A DNA stretch of 64,000 nucleotides from Rhipidocladum racemiflorum (lineage: Eukaryota > Streptophyta > Magnoliopsida > Poales > Poaceae): contig CM070580.1 of the NCBI GenBank assembly GCA_036346355.1, positions 25,773,374 to 25,837,373 on the forward strand, given 5' to 3'. Below are positions 35,193-46,851 of the stretch, piece after piece. The stretch's first letter is position 1. Each line of letters opens with the position of its first letter. The notes under the pieces are model-generated. The model saw only the letters and a program-made list of their open reading frames with translations. It had not been told where the DNA came from and made no database searches. A program made the translations under genes and the position numbers.

Positions 35193-35420
35193 TCAGGTGA
35201 GCCAAACTCACAAGATGACATGCTTAATCCGCTTCACCAGCCACTCAGCGAGGCCCTGGAGGACGTCCTTCAGACAGCCGGCGCCAAGCAGCAGCCTAAT
35301 GAGCCATGGACCACCTCGTTCGGAGCAGGCAGCTTTGACGCGAGGGACCCTTTCGACATGCAGTTCGGTGGCTCTCAGCCTTGCGGCCTGCTGCTCTCGA
35401 GCACCGGCGCGAGATTGTGA
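32707..35420 (+). CDS. CBP60-family calmodulin-binding transcription factor
   Basis: Eight exons with matching phases: 32707-32810, 32895-32973, 33080-33132, 33628-34115, 34215-34375, 34489-34686, 34904-35063, 35197-35420. They encode 488 residues. The CBP60 core is continuous, with QFQGNLPQTIFTGNRVEG, then IVLTDAFNNQTITSGPLSS, SIRDISFTDNSSWIKSRKFR, LGARIY and EAVSNPFLVKDHRGE. The following exons give [20 protein letters not shown] and LGSGMSNKMWEATVEHAREC. A basic KRRR near residue 28 may be a nuclear signal. Family members bind calmodulin and DNA and include CBP60g/SARD1, regulators of salicylic-acid synthesis. I cannot place it in a subgroup. The last intron ends in a tetranucleotide array that forms its polypyrimidine tract. 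Confidence 0.92.
35143..35194 (+). repeat. (TTTC)n microsatellite forming the last CBP60 acceptor tract
   Basis: About 13 TTTC units run directly into the acceptor CAG at 35194-35196 of intron 7. Confidence 0.95.
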
Positions 35421-35497
35421 CCGACAGGAAAATGCAGGACGTTTTTTTATCGCTGGAGACGCGCCGTTTAGCTCCGTATGTTCTGCGGTTAAAAAAT

Positions 35498-35694
35498 GGG
35501 GAAAATATTCTGTGCACATGGAGACCTTGTGCACATATGCAAATATTAAATCTGGGCCGTCCAAATCCCATCCAACGGTGACTCGATCAGAGGGGTAATT
35601 GCAAAATGTTTGCACATGTGATTTCAAACCACCGTTGGATGGGATTTGGACGGCCCAGATTTAATGTTTGCATATGTGCACATAGGATATGCTC
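35498..35694. mobile_element. Foldback MITE just downstream of the CBP60 stop
   Basis: Arms 35528-35580 and 35630-35682 are near-perfect inverted complements (TGTGCACATATGCAAATATT ... ACATTAAA..TGCATATGTGCACA side) around a 50-bp loop. The outer ends GGGGAAAATATTCTGTGCAC and GTGCACATAGGATATGCTCC are imperfect complements. It starts about 80 bp after the stop, so it is likely in the 3' UTR. No target duplication is certain. Confidence 0.6.
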
Positions 35695-35699
35695 CCTAA

Positions 35700-37244
35700 A
35701 AAAATGATAGGGGTGGGTGGGTGCATGGTTTCCAGCTTCCATGTGCTGTGTTGCGCCGAAGGAATCTCAGTAATGGCGCCACCATTGTAGCTTGAGGCTC
35801 AGCTGAGCTCTGCAGCATGCAGCTGAGGGTCATGGCATGGGTCCATCTGACTGTCTGCTAACACACACAGGAGTTGACGAAGAGAAGATGACAATAAGTA
35901 GGTGGAACAGCTGGTGGCATGTGAGATCTTTCGCTGTTTTGTGACATGTAATATGACGGAGCACCGGCTCTGGACTCTGGAGTTTTTCGAATGTTAAAAA
36001 CCATAGTCTCCTGTGTGTAAATGGCGCTTCTTTGTCTCTCTTTTTTGAAAAAAAGAAAGAAAACTTGTATCTAGCGCTCGGACGTTGTTCGGTTGTGTCA
36101 GATGTTCGTGTGCTGTTTCAGGATGTCCACTTGTAATCTTTCTCTGCTCACAAAGATCAGTGAAATGAAATAAGCTTTAATTCCTAAAACTAAAGATATG
36201 GTCTCTCTACGAATTTACATGGGCTAACTGGCAGTACTAGGCATCAACAAACAAAAACTTTGATGTTTCAAATCTTCCGGCCATGGCAGTTAGCCAGTCT
36301 CCGGCAGCACCACACTGATCTGTTGTACTTGTTTGTACCCATGTGCTCCAGGAAACTAAGGGGGAAATGTTGTGTCTCATCAATGCATTCATCACTCAGA
36401 ACTAGCAAAGCGTCATTTTCTTCTAAGGGGGTGCTTGGGTTAAGGGTATTTCATTGGAATGTTTTAGGACTAAATTGCAAAACCTCCCAAGAAATTACCA
36501 CTCATCTAAGCAGGGCCTAAGCAGTAATTCGTGTCATAACAGTGCAACCATCAGCTGGAGGTAGGCGGTAACATGAAACAGTTTTTCAAGAAGAGGGCAC
36601 TTTGTAAACATAGAAGACAACCCCAATACCATAATTCTTTCTGTCTTCCTCGCCTCGCAATGTCATCCGAACACAGCACAAAAACAACTGTACAAACATT
36701 GGTTTTGGGCATCAATCAGTCTCCAGTAAAGAGTTTTCATCTTACTGCTAGACGAGTTGCTTCATTGTATGCTCGCAGATAAAAATCTAAAAGATAAATT
36801 ATAAGACAAATACAACGAAAGCCAATCCAGTAAAACACAGAATACTGCAGCATTCATCAGGGTAGTAGCATCGACCGTTAATCTGTTCGGCTCCATACAA
36901 AATACATTCCAAAGTGGCAACGAGGAGCCATGCCATCGCTTTCTCAAACATAGTTAAGCTAGTCATTTCACACTAGATACTAAGGTACACACAAAAAAAA
37001 ACTACAGGATTGAAATTCTGTGAGCTATCTTCTCAGAGCAACGGAAATTTCATCAGCGCTGTTGATAGACACCAAGCTTGTTAGTAGCCCAATTTGTTGA
37101 GTTCAGGCTATAGTACAGTTAGTTTCCCAAAATAATACTTGGATATGGCAACAAACAGATTATTCTCCTCTTTTTACATGGAGCAGAAAATCAAACTGGA
37201 AGACTAGTTTGCATGGACAAGGACCAGTGAGTCCTACTGATACT
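35700..37244. other. Intergenic / 3'-end region between convergent CBP60 and PP2C genes
   Basis: No coding region recognised. The two genes converge here, and 36300-37244 probably includes the PP2C 3' UTR. A GGGGGTGCTTGGGTT start near 36427 resembles a MITE end, but I find no partner end. Confidence 0.5.
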
Positions 37245-40200
37245 TCACCTGCATGCAGTCGAGTGGCTAGACCTTTTACCTTCCATTGCATCCTTCTTCT
37301 TCCTACAGTCTGAACAAAGATAAGGACCACTCCATGGTGTTAATGGGGCAGAACAGTAACCACCTCCATTATCTGTCATTAAATCTTCGAATGGCACTTG
37401 GTCCACTTGGCAGATAGCACAGCGAAATGGAGGTAAATTTGCTTTTGATGGAAAATTCCTACCCAACCTGCAAAAGTATGGATAAGATGTTAGGGTACTG
37501 TTGAACATCCTAAATGAGCAGACAGTGAAGTAACACCAGGGTGGCATTCCTCAACAAACGAAACATCAATCACCAATATATCTCAACAGCCAACAGGCAA
37601 AGTGATAAGAGAAGCATGAAATGATTGAGGAGATTAATTTATTACACAGCAAATTATCTATGGAGTAGCCCGAGTGAAACGCTCCTAATTGTTGGTGCAG
37701 TTTGTTCATTCCAGTACTATAACTATCCTTACAAACCTGGACCTTCGACCGATAAGACAACAAGAAAAGTAGGAATGATGCCATACATTGAAGGCCTATA
37801 GTGGCAATGTGGCATACAACCCAATCTCCTAGACCACCAACTACTGCAAGACAAATGCAAACTAAGAAAAGTGATATTCTTTTATATTACAAAAGTTCCT
37901 GAACTGGAAGAAGCAAAGTGCAAGGAAATGACACAATTGCTGTATCCAAAATCCACATCGACCATATTACTTAGCTCGGTTTGACCCTGGTCTACTTTTT
38001 TAATTTTCAACTAGAAAGGATAGGTATTTAAGTGACTCAACATGTCAACAAAGAGTTTCAAAAGTTAATCCCTCAAGGATTATCCTGTGCCAGAAATTAT
38101 GCAGAGGAGCATCAGAAATGAGCAATGCCATTACAAAAGAACAGAACGGTGTCAGTGTGAGTGTGAGTACGTATTATGGAAATGCCAAGTACACCAGATA
38201 TATGACCTAACCAAGAGAGATTGACAAAATAGGTTTCTACTGCGAGCAGTGCTTCTATGTTTTTCCTCCTAATACAAGTCGCACAAATCTTGAAACAAGC
38301 GAAGGGGTAAGTATTTACCATCTACCTTTCATTCATACTTTAATAGTTGTGCAACTTTTAAAAAGAAGAGCATAGAAGCACCTCTCACCTACTGCACTGA
38401 TTCGAAGTCTCAAACTAATGAGTAATTCAATAACACCAAACACAAAGGCATGACCGGGACCCAAAACAATCTATATAATGATAATTCATGAATGATTTGT
38501 ACGATGTTTCTTTACTACATTTTCATGAGATTTAAATAGCTAGAAATGAGATTGGACAACTGATTAAAAAAAGACAACCAGTGCATTCATTTAGTGGACA
38601 GTGGACACAGCCACTTGTTCTTGCACCATCCCAAAAACCTGTTATATATTATAAAGTAAACCAGGGACAATGTGATAGTGAAGTATTAGAAGATGATTTA
38701 ATGACAACACAATATTCACATATGCCAGACAGCTGCATGACTAACAACTTTGTACTTTACTGATAAGCAAAGGGAGTAGAAGAACATGAACTGCAAGAGA
38801 AAATAAGAACATGCCTTTCTTCCAACATTGCAGAGCCCTCTTCAAATAATTCCTCCACAGAGCCAAATGAAGCAGACTTGCCACCAAGCTTCCCAACAGA
38901 ACTATGTGATCTCCTACCAAAAAGAAGAGACCTCAACTTGTTCTGGTTTTTCTTTGGGGATAATGGTGGTGGTGTTGAACAATGATCAGATGGGATGATA
39001 TCAACAACTACGCAGGTGGTGTCATCCTTCAGTCCACTTGTCTTCAGCGCTTGCTGTACAAGCAAGATGGATCTCAAATAGATGATCGAGACAATCAAGC
39101 ATACCATAGCAAGTATGGGATGCTCTAACAATTGCAGTGACATGCATCACCTTAACAACAAGCTTTGCAGCCAGATCTGCAGGCAACCCTCGGCACGCCT
39201 GAGCTGCAGTCTCTGAGGACAGTGCATCCCATATTCCATCTGATGCAATTATTAGCCTTCCTCCAGCATTTGAGAGCTACAATTACCCAAAACATAGAAG
39301 TATGTCTTAGCCAAGATACACTACAATAAGATACATTCCTTGCATTTCATCGAAACTCCAAAATTCACCTTCACTTGCTTGACATGTGGAATTGGCACGA
39401 TGAACTCCCCGACGTCAGTATCCCCAATTGATCTTGAAAGGCACAATCCACCTGGCCAGCATCGGAGAGGACCCACCTAAAACAACAAACAGAACAATTC
39501 ACACCAAAATCCATGTCCAAAAATGCTTCCAAAGCATGCAGCTGTATTCTCGAATTCTTTTCCCACTAGAGCGCTACCTCCTGTCCACCGCAGAGGTTCA
39601 GCCGGCTGACCTCCCCGCCGCTTGCTGTGACACGCTCCCGCTCCTCCGCATTCTCCTCTAGCCGGTGGTCCACAGTTAGCAGCGAGACCACACCGCCCTG
39701 AGTGTCCAGGATGCACCTGGAGTCTCCGACCGACGCCACCGTGACAGTGAAACCATCGATGACAACCAGCGTTGCTGTCGTCCCTGACACCTCCCCTGCA
39801 CCAATTCCCAAAGTTAACATCTTTGCAGCGAGGTTGGCCCAGGTTTCCAATGGCATTGAAAGGACCTATCAGCCTCACCCTTGCGCTGGAAGTCAATGTC
39901 TGTCTTGACGAAACCTGCGACGAGCGCGCGCGGCAGCGCCTGCAGCCAGTCCTCGCGGCTGATGCCCTGCGGCACGGCGCTCATCACGTGCTCCAGCAAG
40001 TGCTCCTTGCTGAACACCGCCGCCGACACGCCATTGTGCCCGTCGAACACCTGCAGCAGCAGATCCAAGAGACCAACATGCCCTCACAAACTGAACCCCC
40101 AAAAAACCAAAAGGCAAGACAGCGAAGAAGACAGCGCGCGTACGGCGAAGACGGAGAAGGCGGAGAAAGGGTCCCCCGGGACGCGGAGGCAGTCGGGCTT

Positions 40201-40353
40201 GACGAGGAAGTAGTCCTCGCCGCGCTTGGCGAAGCCGGAGTGGCCGTACCGCACGAGCGGGCGCTCGGAGCCGCCGCCGCGGAGCTCGCGGCCGATCAGC
40301 GTGGCCAGAGGCAGCGCTGGGGGCAGCTTCCCTTCCCTGGTGGCGCTCGCCAT
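37245..40353 (-). CDS. Protein phosphatase 2C with Cys-rich C-terminal extension
   Basis: Seven exons on the minus strand, all in phase: 40144-40353, 39879-40050, 39578-39795, 39369-39476, 39151-39276, 38815-39053, 37245-37467. The product is 431 residues. Metal-binding PP2C motifs are present: VFDGHNG (D73), SGTTATLVV, SVGDSR, LCLSRSIGDTDVG, SDGIWD (D249, D253) and GLKDD (D288, D289). It dephosphorylates Ser/Thr using Mn/Mg. The extension has EELFEEGSAMLEER, then CAICQ, CSAP and YLCSDCRKKKDAMEGKR, typical of a plant PP2C clade with a short Cys-rich tail. Oddity: intron 6 (37468-38814) begins with GC (GAAAG|GCATG), and only this junction preserves the conserved EERLGRNFP reading. TATA box at 40653-40660. 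Confidence 0.9.
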
Positions 40354-40652
40354 CACAGCCTCCCGCCGCAGTCCTACCCAAGAAGCATCCTCTCAAGAAC
40401 CCACTGAAATAACACCATTTCTTGCGCGCAAAAGCTCCAATCGATGGCCACGGCGGGGAAAACTCCGAGATGGATCTGAGATTACGCGATGCGCGCTTGG
40501 ATTTGGAGGCAATGGCGTCGCAATGCGGAAGGCGACGAGCTGGGATTTGGGGAATTTGGTGAGGGGAGAAGAAACGGGGACTGACAAGTGGAATTTACTG
40601 ACGAGAGTGAGAAGGTGGAGGGGAGTATTGTGATTCCGTGAGCACGCAGGGG

Positions 40653-40660
40653 ATTTTATA
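40653..40660 (-). promoter_or_regulatory. TATA box of the PP2C gene
   Basis: Minus strand reads TATAAAAT, 300 bp upstream of the ATG at 40353, implying a leader of about 270 bases. Confidence 0.5.
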
Positions 40661-41011
40661 CAAAATGTTCAGGCTTAACGCCCAAAACAAACGGGTCCTG
40701 CAACCTCGCAGCTGTGCTCATTAGCAGGTCAATGGTGGTTTGCAATTTTTGGATTAAGAACGCTGTGTTTACATTGTGGGGTTTGGTTGCTGCTTGTCGT
40801 CTCATTGCTATGTGTTAGTTGTATCTTTGGATTTTTTTTTAATTAACATACGATTGCCAGCTAAAATGGATAATTTTGACCATTGATGGTTTTGGTGTCA
40901 GGTGTTATCGACGGGACCCATGTGCTATTGCTGCGAGTCAGCACGTACACGTACAATAATAAACTCCTGCAAAATCTAATTAAGCTTTAGATAGTGTTAG
41001 AGCGTGTACAG

Positions 41012-41774
41012 CAAGGATTAAAATCTCGGCGAAATCTCGGATTTTGATCATCCTCCATATTCCAAATCTCGTAGAAATAACGAAAATTCAAATTGCTACG
41101 ATAATTCAATGAATTTTGGTGAAATTTCGTCTATTTTCACTGAGATCCTTTCTAGACTGAAATTGCCATGTAGTGGATTGGATTCTGTATTTTTAGGACC
41201 GGATTTCAATCGGACTACATGTGACCTGGTTAGTAGTGGTGGCTCTCACGCTTGAGACCCGGGTTCGAGTCTCGAGTGACGGCAACTGAATTTCTTATAT
41301 AGCATGGGATGGTAAGGTTATAATATTGTGCGCACACGATATGACAACATGGGTGATGGTAAGAGTGTTTGCTTCGCATATGAGAGGTGTAGGCATCCAA
41401 TCTAGCCGCACACACCATTTTTTTGACAAAAATGGTTCAATCATTAAAATCTAAAAAAATGTTGCCAAGATCGAGATTTGATTCCGCAACCACTCACAGG
41501 GGAAAAGGTGCCTTAACCACTGGGCCATGCTTCACTTCATGTTGCGAGAAGAGTTACGGGATCTTTTCTAGTTTTAGGAGACTATTTTTACGGGTTTGAA
41601 AAGGGCCAAGATTTTGATCAATTTCGTCGAATTTTCAGTGATTTCGTCCAAAATCTCATTTTTCCTGCTGTGAAAAAACCGGATTTGAATTTTGTTCGAA
41701 ATGCCAAGATTTCACCAAAATTTTGGATTTTGGTCCCTCCGAGATATAATTCGAAAATGAAATTTGAAACCTTG
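41012..41774. mobile_element. hAT-like non-autonomous element containing tRNA-like segments
   Basis: Starts CAAGGATTAAAATCTCGG; the right end read inward starts CAAGGTTTCAAATTTC. The flanks are GTGTACAG (41004-41011) and GTGTACAA (41775-41782), seven of eight bases equal, as expected for hAT. The interior contains several tRNA-like promoter boxes (next entry). 763 bp, no coding. Confidence 0.55.
41225..41545. repeat. tRNA-derived (SINE-like) segments
   Basis: Plus strand 41228-41275 has an A-box-like GGTTAGTAGTGG and a B box GGGTTCGAGTCTC. Minus strand about 41540-41470 has TGGCCCAGTGGTTAAGGC (very like a tRNA-Ser A region) and a decayed B box GGAATCAAATCTCG. No complete cloverleaf is formed, so these are SINE remnants rather than tRNA genes. 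Confidence 0.45.
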
Positions 41775-42042
41775 GTGTACAATTGTACATGTTAACTATT
41801 TGTAAGTCTATGCCACATATGATTTTGGATGACGTGAAGGAGAGAAGGAGAAGAGAGAAAGATGATATCTACTATTTAAATGATAATTTTATATTGTTGA
41901 TACCATTGTATAGATAATCTAGTAATTATTTAAGAGATTATTACGTACAACTATATAGACAATCCATTGTATTAATTGTCTTTAGTCCTGTTTGTATATG
42001 ATATGGAGATGTATTACAAACAACCGTCATCTATACTACTGT

Positions 42043-42543
42043 TGTGGTTACAAACCAAATAGTAAAAGGAGGGGTCCCCGTATCGGACCTCTCCGATGGG
42101 GGTTCGTTCGGAGACCCTAAGATATGCGGGGGAGAATTGAGGTGTGAAGTGAAACTCCTTTTATTCCAAAAAAATAGATTGCCCATCCTACAAACGCTGG
42201 GCTGGTGACTATTTATAGGGCCCCTATTAGTCGAAGATGAACTTACAATTGCGCCCCTACAAAGCCTCTAGGGCGCTTGGGGTCCTACAGTATTTTCCCC
42301 CATGCTAGCTAGGTCGTGCGCATAGGCTTTTTGTCATGAGGCGGCTAACCCTTCCGTGTAACCCCTTCTGCCCAATTGAAGTTACCCGAAGGTGGTACTC
42401 GCCCCTTCGTAGTTGCACCAAAGCCTTCGACCTGATTTCGGAGGCTTCGTTCTTGTCGTGTTCCCCCTTGTCTTCATGTCGATGGGGTCCATTGCCGAAG
42501 GACCTTCGCTGGACTGCAGGGGGCGGTGTCCGTCCCTATGACA
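42043..42543 (-). repeat. 3' LTR of G3
   Basis: Aligns with 52027-52552 through the shared TTCGTTCGGAGACCCTAAGA and GGCGGTGTCC blocks. On the minus strand it starts TGTCATAGGG after GGGGCTCC, a polypurine-like tract. Confidence 0.75.
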
Positions 42544-42959
42544 GGAGCCCCTCGTGGTCAAGGGCTTGCTTTGCCTGGCTGAAACCGCACAACATTCCCA
42601 AAGGGTGTGCAGAGTCGTCCCCTTTGGCCCGATGAAGGATCGAGATGCCATGGCTTATGTACCTATTAGTCATTTAGTTCATTTGAGGCATTTATAAAAG
42701 CCGTCCGACACTTGAGGTTCCGTAGGTTATCGTTTTTTTTGGTTCGGGGTTATTGTTTTAGAAGTTGTGCTCTCGTTTCTCGAGCGCACGGTTTGATGAG
42801 TTTTGCTGACGTGTCAACCGCCCGTTGGCCCGCCCTTGGTTGTTTGGCCTTCCGAGGAGGTTAGGCTCTTATAAATAGTGGGGTGTCATTACTGTGCGCT
42901 GCCACACCTTTCATCATTTTTTTACTGTCGTTCCCGCTTGTGCTGCATATTGCTTCGGA

Positions 42960-43581
42960 TTTGCTTCGACAAACCTGCGAAGAGTCAAGAGGAGATGCGA
43001 AGAAAGGCAAATTTGTTGTAGAGGGCATTGTGGAGGTGGTGTATATGGACTAGTTGGGCTGCTCCAAGGCCTTGGAGAGCTACTTGGTGAAGCTTGTCAT
43101 GAAGCGTCATCTTCAGGAAATGATAATTGTTCAGTCATCGGGCGACAAGACTTCGCCTACGCCTCATCGAGGTGAAGCTGTAGTTTTTGGTGCCTTTTTT
43201 TGACACTGGTCTTCATATTTCGTTGGCAGCCTACTGACAGAAGTGCTTGGCATTTATGGAGTCGAGATTGCTCAGCTGACTCCAAACTCGATTGCGCACC
43301 TTAGCGTCTTCGAGTAGGCCATGCGCTCAGTCGAAGGAGCAGACACGAGTAAGCACTTCATGCATCTGCATGACGCGCGGAGCCTACCAAAGAAGAAGAA
43401 AGGCGGTGACGCTGTGGTGAACTTCGGGAGTGCAAACTTCCAGGTGAAGCCCTTGCAGCAGCAGTACATGCCGATTCTGACCTCGAAGAATCACTGGAGA
43501 TGGACTGGATTCGGAGATGGTTTTACTACCAGTCGCTGGCTTCGAAGAGCCTTCATTCTTGAGGAGGCACCATTGATTTGA
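42960..43581 (+). pseudogene. Antisense transposon protein remnant of G3 (PF04195-like)
   Basis: On the plus strand, opposite to G3 gag-pol. 43256-43575 encodes YGVEIAQLTPNSIAHLSVFE, a stop, then MHLHDARSLPKKKKGGD, VNFGSANFQVKP and KNHWRWTGFGDGF. The first block aligns with CGCKISHLHPNSILALAVFS of the G2 antisense gene (minus, 13808-16910). A TATA-like box TATAAATAG lies at 42871. Stops at 43052 and 43201 break the frame. Same family and same relative position (between pol and 3' LTR, antisense) as in G2. Confidence 0.55.
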
Positions 43582-43666
43582 TCCTATCCCCAAAAGTTGT
43601 TATGATGGGCGGTGAGGAGGCCCGCTTAAGCCTTCTCTTGGGGCTAGTGGCACGCATGAGCATGCG

Positions 43667-43789
43667 CGACCTAGCAGAGGAGTTCTATATGCTCCACGTA
43701 GGTGCACTTGCTCAGGTCGGTCGCCTCGAGCTAGCAGAGGAGTTATGACGTAGGTGCACTTGCTCAGGTCGGCCGCCTCGAGTAGCCGA
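43667..43789. repeat. Direct duplication of about 60 bp
   Basis: Two adjacent copies of a unit containing CTAGCAGAGGAGTT, then GTAGGTGCACTTGCTCAGG and GCCTCGAG, differing by an 8-base insertion and a few substitutions. Located at the truncated low end of G4. Confidence 0.8.
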
Positions 43790-43843
43790 CCTTAAATCGC
43801 CACGCCGGGCCGGATCAACGCTTTTGACGCGTCGTTCTCGTAG

Positions 43844-44253
43844 TCACTTCCACCGGCCGGGTAGTAAGCCAGCGAGGGCCAGGGCTTTGCTCTCGCAGCC
43901 ATGTGCCGCCTTGAGGTCGCTCCGCACGGTGATGGTGCCATTGGGTCTCAGAAGTTTCATACAGCGGTGGCTGTAGTGATTAGCCGCCATGAATTTGACC
44001 AGAGCCGGGCGCCCGAGTATGGCGTTGTACGGGAGGTCTGCATCGACCACCTCGAAGGTGATCAACTCAGTGCGAAAGTTTTCCGCATCGCCGAAGGTGA
44101 TGGGCAGGACCACTTGGCCAAGGGGGTGGTCGAGCTGCCTAGGACGATCCCGAAGAAAGGCACCGCGATGTTCCTGATCTTCGATCGGGGGATTTGCATC
44201 CGGTCGAGAGTGCTAGCCAAGAGCAGGTTGAGGGAGCTACCTCCATCGAGCAT
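43844..44253 (-). pseudogene. G4 aspartic protease region
   Basis: Minus strand shows DGGSSLNLL (active site, DGG instead of the DSG of G2), RMQIPRSKIRNIAVPFFGIV, then in a shifted frame ITFGDAENFRTELITFEVVD and YNAILGRPALVKFMAANH. It is clearly related to the G2 protease. One frameshift near 44100. Confidence 0.75.
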
Positions 44254-45297
44254 GACCCGGCGACCATGGTGTTGCTAATTGTTGGGGTCACGACTAGGGC
44301 GGTCTTGAGATCCTTGGACATGCCCTGGGGGGCGTCCTCCCCGGTGAAGGCAATAATCGTGCCAACCCACTTGCAGGGCTAGTCAACGGGCTTTCAGGCG
44401 GCGGCGTGGTAGACCGTTCGGGCAGCGGTCTTGAGCTCGCGCCGGGACTGATAGGCGGATGAGCCACCGAAGATCACGTCTATCCGCCGCTCGCTCTATT
44501 GGAACTCCAGGTCGAGGGCTTCCAAGTCCTCGCTTGTGTTGACCCGTTCGGGCTGCTCACCCTTCGGGAGCATGGGCATCTCGCCGCGCCCATCATAAAA
44601 GGCGTCCAACTTGCCCAACCAAGCCCTGCAGTTACGCAAGTTGTGGCCATGGGCCCTGTGAAAGGGGGCAGTACCTGTTCTCATCATATTTTGGCCGCTC
44701 CTCTCCCCCTTGTGGTCGGGCGTCACCGTGTTGGGGCCCAGGCCAGCGATTCCCTGGCTGAGGGGCACGCGCGGCCTGCTGCGCTCGTGCCCAACCTTGC
44801 TGAGGTCGAGGTTCGCCTTGGGCCGGCCCTCAGGCCTCCATTACCTCGTGCTCGTCATTGGATGTTGCGAGCACCCGTGGTCGGCTGGCCTTCTTGCGGT
44901 CCCGTTTTAGCTTGTTGGTGGCCACTACGGGATCGGTAGCTTTGGTGCCAGATGGACCAGACTACCCTTTGTTGGGGGTGAGCTTGCCCTGGTCGTAGTC
45001 GCATTTCCAGCGCACCGCGTCATCTGCTTCCGCGTATCGCTCCGCCGTGCGGAATAGCTTGTTGACGCTGAGCCTCGGGGTGATCTCGAGGTCCTCAGTG
45101 AGGCACCGATCGCAAACACCGAACTTAAAAGCCTTGATCACGGCTTCATCGGAGACACTGTGAATCGAGTTCTGGGTGCGAATGAATCACCTTACAAAGT
45201 CGCGGAGGGGCTCGTTTCTGCCCTGGATAACCCAATCTAGGTCCTTCTTCCGTCCAGGCCGCTTGTAGCAGCTTTGGAAGTTGGATCGGAGGGCGTT

Positions 45298-45749
45298 CTA
45301 GACTTGGCGCCATGATTGGAAGGAACCAGGCTTCTGATTAAAAATCCAGGTGCGGGCAGCGCCATCCAACACAGTCGGGAGGTAGTTGGCCATTACAGCC
45401 TCGTCCTCCCAGCCGCCAGGGCTGCTGTTGAATAGATCAACAGGAATTCGTCGGGGTTCTGGGTCCCGTCGAACCGCTCGATCATAGCGGGTTTGAACCG
45501 GGCTGGCCAGTGCACCCGACGGAGGTTGTTGGTGTACGCCGAGCATCCGTAGGCCGATGCAGCGTCGCGCCGGGAATAGCCACCATCGCTAGATGCGGAA
45601 CTCTTGCTGGCGGGGCGATCTGGTGTGCGATCGCGCCGGTCGTGATGATGGGAGCGAGCATCACCCAGGCGGTAACGCAGGGGATCGTGAACCCTGCAGC
45701 GTCTAGGCGGGACGTCCGGAGATGGACTCCCGGACACGGCATTGTTCAA
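45298..45749 (-). pseudogene. G4 gag domain
   Basis: Minus strand shows RFKPAMIERFDGTQNPDEFL, followed by a frame change near 45420 into EAVMANYLPTVLDGAARTW and IFNQKPGSFQSWRQV. It matches the G2 gag domain. The segment between gag and protease (44260-45290) is degenerate coding on the minus strand. Confidence 0.75.
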
Positions 45750-46851
45750 GCGAGTGCTGCTGTGACTCGATAGGCGCCGACCGTCTCCCCAGGTCGCAAT
45801 TGGGGAGCAGCGACGTGGCGGTGTACGGGACGTGTCCCGAGCCTGTCGTCGCGGAGGTGACCGATGGGAGCGCTGGCGCTTGCGGGAAGAACTCCCGTTG
45901 CTCGCGGGAGAGCGGGATACAAAACGTCGGCTCCGACCCCGCCCCGGGGGGGTGCCTCGTTGGCGGCCTTATCCAGTTCTTCAGCCAGTGCTTAGCCGAA
46001 GAGGTCCGACCTCGCTCGAGTGGGATCGGTCATGATCCTGGCGATAGCCCGCAGCCTTTCGGAGGAATGAGGGAGCCTGGAAAGTCTAGAGGAGGTGCCG
46101 ATCTAGCCTCGCTCCTCCCGTCGAAGGGTGGTTACCGCCTGGTTGATCGCGACTTGAGCCATTCGACGTGCATCTTCAGGGGTCTTGGGTTCGCGGTCTT
46201 TTGCTTCCGTGTTCGCCCCATGGCTGCCGGTAGGGGTGAAAACGGAACGGAAAGTTTCCGACCGTTCCAAAGAAAAACGGAAACGGAAGCCCTTTTTCAG
46301 AAACGAAAACGGAAAATACCGGTACGAAAATGGAAACAGAATTTTTTTGTCGGAAACGGAAACGGAAACGGGAGAGCCAATTCCGGCGGAAACGGAAACG
46401 GAAACGGAAATTCCGTGTAAGTTGAACCGGAAACTAAAAACAGAAACGGGCCGGAAAGAGAAATGGGCTTGGCCCAAAAATGAGAAATGAGAGTTTATAT
46501 TTATTTTCGAATCAAAATAATTTCATAAATACAAATAGTTTTATATAAAATATTAAATAGAGTTCAAAAATTCCGAAAAAATTCTCAAAAATACTTTGGA
46601 ACATTTTGAACCTTGAAAAATTATTTTCAGCATTATTTTTTTATGAATAAATTAATTTTATAAATCTAAAAATAGCAAAATGGTATTTATAAACTCCAAA
46701 AATTCCAAGATAAATTTTAGAAAATCATAAATGAACATCGAACAATAATATACACATTTTAGGGTGTTATACCTTTGTAGTTGGTGGAGCAAAAGGATAT
46801 CTATGATAATTATATGGATGAGGATATGATGGTCTGATATGGGAGACAAAT

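Noticed and set aside
41225..41285. Possible tRNA gene (good B box)
   Set aside because: No acceptor stem or anticodon arm can be paired, and it sits inside a repeat; a SINE remnant is more likely.
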